Notes under the pieces: generated by a model
Told to the model about the DNA's origin: nothing
The model's database searches: none
The model's input: only the letters and a program-made list of their open reading frames with translations
Assembly: GCA_030592105.1 (NCBI GenBank)
Contig: JAUVKE010000065.1
Location: 1 to 10,236 of the forward strand
Reading direction: 5' to 3'
Origin: Desulfobacteraceae bacterium
Lineage (GTDB): Bacteria; Desulfobacterota; Desulfobacteria; Desulfobacterales; BuS5
Length of the DNA: 10,236 nucleotides
In this document: positions 5,772-10,236 of the stretch, one piece after another
Position numbering within the stretch: position 1 is the stretch's first letter
Layout of the letters: each line of letters begins with the position of its first letter
Translations under genes and position numbers: made by a program

Positions 5772-6797
5772 ATGAGTAAATATCCCCGATACCTTGTGCT
5801 TTTGCTGACAACGGAATGTAATCTTCACTGCGCATACTGCTACAGAGAAGAGCGCGGCCATATTCAGAGCATGCCTCGGGAGATTGCTGAAAAAGGTTTG
5901 CGTCTTGCCGCTGCAACCGGACGTACTTTTCATGTCCAGTTAACAGGAGGAGAACCGACTCTTGAACCGGAATTAATAGAATGGGTGGCTTCTCTTATCC
6001 GTAAAGAGGGGTGGGCCGCTACCATAGGAATTCAAACCAATGGAACTCTTTTGGATGCCTCATTGATAAAAATGTTTAAGCATTACGACATCCAGGTAGG
6101 AGTCAGTCTGGATGGACCGCTGGTTTTTCATGAAAAACTCCGTGGGAAATCAGGCTCAACTATCAGGGGATTAAAGCTTTTGTCGGATCATGATATACCC
6201 TTTCGAATAACGTGTGTCGTAACAAAGCAAAACGTTGCTGTAATGGATCAACTGGCACTGCTGCTCAGTTCTTTTCCCACGGCCAGGGGTATTGCTTTGG
6301 ATCTTCTGGTTTGCCGGGGGCACGTACTTAAAAGTAATTGTGTGAGCCTTCCGTCTTCCGCAGAATTGAAAAACGGATTAACAAAATTAATGCACACGCT
6401 TGGCTGGATCAACGCAAACCGTTCACATCGGATCGAGCTCAGGGAACTGGAATCACTAAAGCAGGCTGCCCAAAAAGGTAATCAGCTTCATTTTTGTCAC
6501 GCGTTTCAAGGAGAAGCAATGGCGATTCATCCTGACGACACGATTTATCCATGCTCGCAAACTGCAGGTGACCCATATTTTGCCTGTGGAACCGTTGGAG
6601 CGCCCAAAAAAAAGAATCTTTCTTTGCTGGCAGAATACAGCCTGCCCGGCGAACAATGCAATGATTGTCCTGTTTCCGGATTCTGTCCCGGTGATTGTCC
6701 CAGCAGGCTGTATTATAATGATGCTCAAGCCCGGCGCCTTACATGTGTTATGTATCAGACCCTGTGGGAAGAATATATCACTGAGATTAGCGATTAG
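5772..6797 (+). CDS. Radical SAM/SPASM-domain enzyme
   Basis: This 341-residue radical enzyme binds a [4Fe-4S] cluster through C16-x3-C20-x2-C23 and S-adenosylmethionine around GGEP (59-62). Its C-terminal region has the SPASM layout: C242, C261 after DDTIYP, C272, then C296-x2-C299-x5-C305-x3-C309 and C325, enough for two auxiliary clusters. SPASM enzymes modify peptides or proteins, and related proteins (AhbC, AhbD, NirJ) modify tetrapyrrole side chains in anaerobic heme and heme d1 synthesis. The CobN and importer neighbours make a tetrapyrrole substrate worth considering; this is inference. ATG 5772 is chosen. TTG 5766 has slightly better spacing from AGGG at 5754-5757, and neither has a strong ribosome site. 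A 13-codon ORF (5734-5775) ends on this ATG as ATGA. The last codons (EISD) and the stop lie within a heptad repeat, so the C-terminal tip may be repeat-derived. Specific product unknown. Confidence 0.88.
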   Translation: MSKYPRYLVLLLTTECNLHCAYCYREERGHIQSMPREIAEKGLRLAAATGRTFHVQLTGGEPTLEPELIEWVASLIRKEGWAATIGIQTNGTLLDASLIKMFKHYDIQVGVSLDGPLVFHEKLRGKSGSTIRGLKLLSDHDIPFRITCVVTKQNVAVMDQLALLLSSFPTARGIALDLLVCRGHVLKSNCVSLPSSAELKNGLTKLMHTLGWINANRSHRIELRELESLKQAAQKGNQLHFCHAFQGEAMAIHPDDTIYPCSQTAGDPYFACGTVGAPKKKNLSLLAEYSLPGEQCNDCPVSGFCPGDCPSRLYYNDAQARRLTCVMYQTLWEEYITEISD

Positions 6798-6824
6798 TTT
6801 TTAGCTGTTAGCAATTAGCTGTTG
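6783..6824 (+). repeat. Six-unit 7-bp tandem repeat, consensus GCNNTTA
   Basis: Six heptads in exact 7-bp register run through the 3' end of the radical SAM gene and into the spacer, including GCGATTA at 6790, GCTGTTA at 6804 and GCAATTA at 6811. The array is matched in inverted orientation at 6921-6948. Confidence 0.7.
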
Positions 6825-6920
6825 TACACGTGCGTTGTCTGAATATAAAATTATCACCCATCGGGGGAAGCAATGATTTTAACAATATATCGAAATTATT
6901 TTATGCTGAGTCCTAAAGGC

Positions 6921-6948
6921 TAACTGCTAATCGATAGCTGCTCAGTTT
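6921..6948 (-). repeat. Inverted copy of the heptad array
   Basis: TAACTGC, TAATCGA and TAGCTGC at 6921-6941 are consecutive heptads equal to the reverse complement of the GCNNTTA pattern. With 6783-6824 they flank a 96-bp AT-rich core, so a large stem could form just upstream of the CobN gene. Confidence 0.6.
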
Positions 6949-6967
6949 ACTTATCAAGGAGTCTTAA

Positions 6968-9900
6968 ATGAAACCGTTTACCCTTTGTTATTTTACTGCC
7001 ACTTCCATGGAGATCCCATCTTTGAGTGCGGGTGTGCGGCAATATGAAAAACAGGGCGGCAAAATCAGGGTTATCGCCAGGACAGGTCAGCAGCTTTTTG
7101 ATGAATCCAGGATAAAAGCCTTTGTCAAAAACGCACTTGCTTCTGACTTTGTTTTGATTGTCCTTCATGGAGGTAAAGAATCCTGTCCTGCTTTTGATGT
7201 TCTGATGGAATCCATTTTTGAAAAGAAAAAAAATGGCGAAAAAATACCCTGGCTGCATATTCATCCCCAGGGGGGTGATGAAGACGGGTTTTTGGCTGCC
7301 AGGGAGCATGATCATGATTTTGGTACAGACAGGTGGGATACTTTAAACCGCTACCTGATGCACGGCGGACGGATGAATTTTTGCAATCTGTTTTGCTATC
7401 TTTATAATTTACTGTTTCAGGATAAAATTTCTTGTAAATCTCCGGAAACTCTTCCTCAAGAAGGGATTTATCACCCTGATTTTCAGGGAATTCCAAATTT
7501 GAAAGAGTATCAAAAAAAGAAAATAGATCCAAAAAAGATCACGGTGGGTATCTGGTTTTATCAATCCTACTGGCTTAATGATAATCTTGTCTATATAGAC
7601 TCTATTATCCGTGAGTTCGAGCGTTGCGGAGCCAATGTCATATGCGTGTTTCATCTCAGATATAAGGATGCGGATCGGGGTAATCAGGGAGCTGACTATG
7701 TTGTAGAACAATTTTTTATGGAAAATGGAAAATCTGTTATTGATGTTCTGATCAACCCCATGATGTTCTCATTGACTCTGTCTGCTCCAGAGTATAAAGA
7801 CCTGCTGTCGCGACTGGATGTCCCTTTTATTCAGGCTATAATTACCATGAACTCTTATGCGGAATGGAAAGAGGGGCTGCAGGGAATATCCACCATGAGT
7901 GTTTCCTATTCGGTGGCTCAGCCTGAATTTGATGGAGCTCTTATTACCGTGCCTGTAGCCACGCGGGAAGAAGGGGAGATTGACCCGCTCACTGGCGCTC
8001 TGCTTGCAAAAAATATTCCGATACCCGACCGTGTTGCAAAGATGGTTTCTCTCTCTATGAACTGGGCAAGACTACGTAAAATAAAAAATCAGGATAAACG
8101 GATTGCCATAATTTTTCATCATTATCCACCAAGAAACGACCGGATCGGCTGTGCTGCGGGTCTGGACAGTTTTGAAAGTGTAAAGCTTCTTTTGGATCGG
8201 ATGAAAAAAGAAGGTTTTCAGGTTGATCAAACCTATGAAACCGGAGATGAGCTTGCAAAGGATCTGCTGGATAAAATGACCTGTGATCAGCGCTGGCTGA
8301 CACCAGAACGTATGGCAGAAAGGGCCGAAGCCCACGCTGGAAGAGATTTGTTTTTGCCATGGCATGAAGCTCTGCCTCCATCCATCAGGGAAAAAATGAC
8401 AGCAGACTGGGGTAAAATTCCAGGAGATCTTTTTGTGCATGAAGAAAAGATGCATTTTGCAGGTTTGATTAACGGTAATCTTTTTATTACCATCCAGCCC
8501 CCCCGCGGTTATTTTGAGAATATTGACAAGATTTATCACGATATGTATCTTTCTACGCCCCATCATTACCTTGCTCAGTATCGCTGGATCAAGGATGTTT
8601 TTAAAGCGGATGCCGTAATGCACGTGGGTAAGCACGGTTCTTTGGAATGGCTTCCCGGAAAGGCGCTGGGGCTTTCGGAAGAGTGTTATCCTGATCTTGC
8701 CATCATGGATCTGCCGAATATTTATCCTTATATCATCAATGATCCCAGTGAAGGAACCCAGGCCAAACGCCGGTCATACTGCTGCATAATTGATCATCTT
8801 ACCCCTGTTTTTACCAATGCCGATCTTTACGAAGATTTGGCAAAGGTGGAAAATGTCTTAAAAGAATATACTGATGCAAAAATAGAAGATCCCGGAAAGC
8901 TGCCGATTCTTCGTTCCATGATCTGGGAAGCGGTCTGCCAGGCGGATCTTGATAAAGATCTTGAGATGGATGAAAAAGAGGCTTTTGCAGATTTTGATCT
9001 GTTTCTGGAAAAACTTCACTCTTATCTGTCTGAACTTGGCGACACCATGATCAACGATGGCCTGCATATTATGGGCAAGGCTCCGGAAGATGACCGGCTG
9101 GTTGAGTTTCTTGTGCAGCTCACTCGTCTTTCAAATGGATCTGTCCCTTCTTTGCGTGAATCTGTTGTGAGTGCCTTGGGATATGATTATGATGAACTTT
9201 TAACAAATAAAGGCAAAATGCTTTCCCATTTTAAAGGGAAAACCGGTGGGCAGATTATACAAACTGCCCATGAATCAGGGCTGAGCATGGTAAAAAAGCT
9301 GGAAGAAAACCAGTTTGACACTGCCTTTATTGATAGAATTGTTGAATCATGCCTGGGCAGCAGCAATATAAGTGTGGCCGCAGCTTTAAGCTACATTTCC
9401 GAAGTATTAACACCTAATATCAGACTGGTTACAGAGGAAATTGATTCAAGTCTTATGGGGTTTAACGGCAGCTTTGTTTTGCCTGGACCATCAGGGGCGC
9501 CTACTCGTGGTCAGGCAGATATACTACCTACAGGGAAAAATTTTTATTCTGTTGATCCCCATAAGATTCCAACACAGGGAGCATGGGATGTGGGCAAAAA
9601 GCTTGGCGACGCCTTGATCGAACGGTGTCTCAATGAATCCGGAAAATATCCGGAAAACATCGGAATCATTGTCTGGGGCGGTTCTACCATGCGGAGTAAG
9701 GGTGATGATATTGCAGAGATTTACTACCTGATGGGAGTAAAACCTGTTTGGGCTAAAGGAAGCGGGAATGTAACCGGTCTTGAGGTGATCCCCTTAATTG
9801 AACTGGGACGCCCCCGCCTGGATGTGACACCACGGATTTCAGGATTTTTTCGAGATTCCTTTCCAAATCTTGTGGAACGGATTGATGAGGCTGCCAGGAT

Positions 9901-10236
9901 TGTGGCTGCCTTAAATGAATCACCGGAGTCCAATATTCTGAGACGCAATGTTTTGCTTGATGTGGAAAGTTATATAAAAGAAGGTATGACGGAAAAAGAG
10001 GCTAAGAGGGAAGCCACATTCCGGGTCTTTGGCTGTCCGCCAGGCACTTACGGAGCTGGAGTATCCGAGCTGATTGAATCCAAAAACTGGGAAACCCAGG
10101 AAGACCTGGGGAATAACTACATCCGTTATTCAGCCCACGCCTACGGCAAGGGGAGCTACGGCAAACAGAAACCGGCTACGTTCCGCAATCTTCTTTCCCG
10201 CATGGATGTGACCGTTAAAAATGAGGATTCCCGGGA
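6968..10236 (+). CDS. cobN: CobN-family chelatase large subunit (cobaltochelatase-like), 3' end outside window
   Basis: An open frame of 1089 codons runs to the window edge without a stop; CobN proteins are usually about 1200-1300 residues, so most of the gene is present. AAGGAG at 6956-6961 lies 6 nt before ATG 6968. Family landmarks are HHYPPRNDR (384-392), MHVGKHGSLEWLPGK (551-565) with the conserved His556, GPSGAPTRGQADILPTG (840-856), MRSKGDDIAEIYYLMGVKPVW, RPRLDVTPRISGFFRD, FGCPPGTYGAG (1021-1031), and the final NEDSR before the edge. CobN is the large cytoplasmic subunit of ATP-dependent cobaltochelatase, which inserts cobalt into a corrin ring with CobS/CobT or ChlI/ChlD-type AAA partners. 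Relatives include magnesium chelatase BchH/ChlH and the heme-dechelating HmuS of Bacteroidetes. The nearby cobalamin riboswitch favours cobalt; the importer context leaves an HmuS-like role open. No AAA partner is visible in the window. Confidence 0.93.
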   Translation, partial: MKPFTLCYFTATSMEIPSLSAGVRQYEKQGGKIRVIARTGQQLFDESRIKAFVKNALASDFVLIVLHGGKESCPAFDVLMESIFEKKKNGEKIPWLHIHPQGGDEDGFLAAREHDHDFGTDRWDTLNRYLMHGGRMNFCNLFCYLYNLLFQDKISCKSPETLPQEGIYHPDFQGIPNLKEYQKKKIDPKKITVGIWFYQSYWLNDNLVYIDSIIREFERCGANVICVFHLRYKDADRGNQGADYVVEQFFMENGKSVIDVLINPMMFSLTLSAPEYKDLLSRLDVPFIQAIITMNSYAEWKEGLQGISTMSVSYSVAQPEFDGALITVPVATREEGEIDPLTGALLAKNIPIPDRVAKMVSLSMNWARLRKIKNQDKRIAIIFHHYPPRNDRIGCAAGLDSFESVKLLLDRMKKEGFQVDQTYETGDELAKDLLDKMTCDQRWLTPERMAERAEAHAGRDLFLPWHEALPPSIREKMTADWGKIPGDLFVHEEKMHFAGLINGNLFITIQPPRGYFENIDKIYHDMYLSTPHHYLAQYRWIKDVFKADAVMHVGKHGSLEWLPGKALGLSEECYPDLAIMDLPNIYPYIINDPSEGTQAKRRSYCCIIDHLTPVFTNADLYEDLAKVENVLKEYTDAKIEDPGKLPILRSMIWEAVCQADLDKDLEMDEKEAFADFDLFLEKLHSYLSELGDTMINDGLHIMGKAPEDDRLVEFLVQLTRLSNGSVPSLRESVVSALGYDYDELLTNKGKMLSHFKGKTGGQIIQTAHESGLSMVKKLEENQFDTAFIDRIVESCLGSSNISVAAALSYISEVLTPNIRLVTEEIDSSLMGFNGSFVLPGPSGAPTRGQADILPTGKNFYSVDPHKIPTQGAWDVGKKLGDALIERCLNESGKYPENIGIIVWGGSTMRSKGDDIAEIYYLMGVKPVWAKGSGNVTGLEVIPLIELGRPRLDVTPRISGFFRDSFPNLVERIDEAARIVAALNESPESNILRRNVLLDVESYIKEGMTEKEAKREATFRVFGCPPGTYGAGVSELIESKNWETQEDLGNNYIRYSAHAYGKGSYGKQKPATFRNLLSRMDVTVKNEDSR

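Noticed and set aside
6873..6923. 16-codon ORF with a G-rich stretch before its ATG, between the radical SAM gene and cobN, as a possible RiPP precursor.
   Set aside because: Its stop falls in the heptad repeat, it has no leader/core character or Cys/Gly/Ser-rich core, and the spacing signal is weak.
6783..6948. Repeat arrays as a small CRISPR.
   Set aside because: Units are 7 bp with no spacers between them and no cas genes nearby.
8072..8635. 187-codon minus-strand ORF inside cobN.
   Set aside because: It lies opposite the continuous CobN frame, which carries conserved motifs throughout; low-complexity composition fits a shadow frame.

Overview
The window looks like a chromosomal segment from an anaerobic, moderately AT-rich bacterium. 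Most likely it is a sulfate-reducer-like member of the Desulfobacterota. This rests on the gene mix (System II-type cytochrome c assembly homologues, a radical SAM/SPASM enzyme, CobN), the short heptad spacer repeats and a probable selenocysteine codon; it is inference, because no taxonomic marker gene is present. All full-size genes are on the + strand.

Layout. Positions 1-111 hold the 3' half of a cobalamin riboswitch whose 5' part lies outside the window. A strong intrinsic terminator follows at 141-186. Behind it come a divergent CcsA/CcmF-type membrane protein (212-1003) and an overlapping ResB-like protein (979-1788). Next is a complete FecCD-type ABC importer: a lipoprotein substrate-binding protein (1877-2977), a BtuC/FecCD permease (2970-4010) and an ATPase with an extra C-terminal domain (4007-5215). 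The binding-protein frame is interrupted by one TGA at 2669-2671. A perfect 7-bp hairpin just downstream has the geometry of a bacterial SECIS element, so the gene is annotated as a candidate selenoprotein rather than simply as a pseudogene.

The 550-bp spacer 5216-5765 holds heptad repeats, a short signal-peptide ORF that runs into palindromic repeats, and a frameshifted small membrane-protein ORF on the minus strand. A radical SAM/SPASM enzyme (5772-6797) follows. A 170-bp spacer flanked by inverted heptad arrays then leads to a large CobN-family chelatase subunit (6968 to the window end, 3' end missing).

How the parts may work together. The riboswitch ties at least the first genes to corrinoid status. 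The importer probably brings in a corrinoid or another metal-tetrapyrrole or metal-chelate, and CobN inserts (or, in some relatives, removes) the metal of a tetrapyrrole. The CcsA/ResB-like pair and the SPASM enzyme are not standard parts of B12 salvage. Their presence makes this cluster a candidate undescribed metal-tetrapyrrole handling system. The most testable single observation is the UGA plus SECIS-like hairpin in the binding protein.
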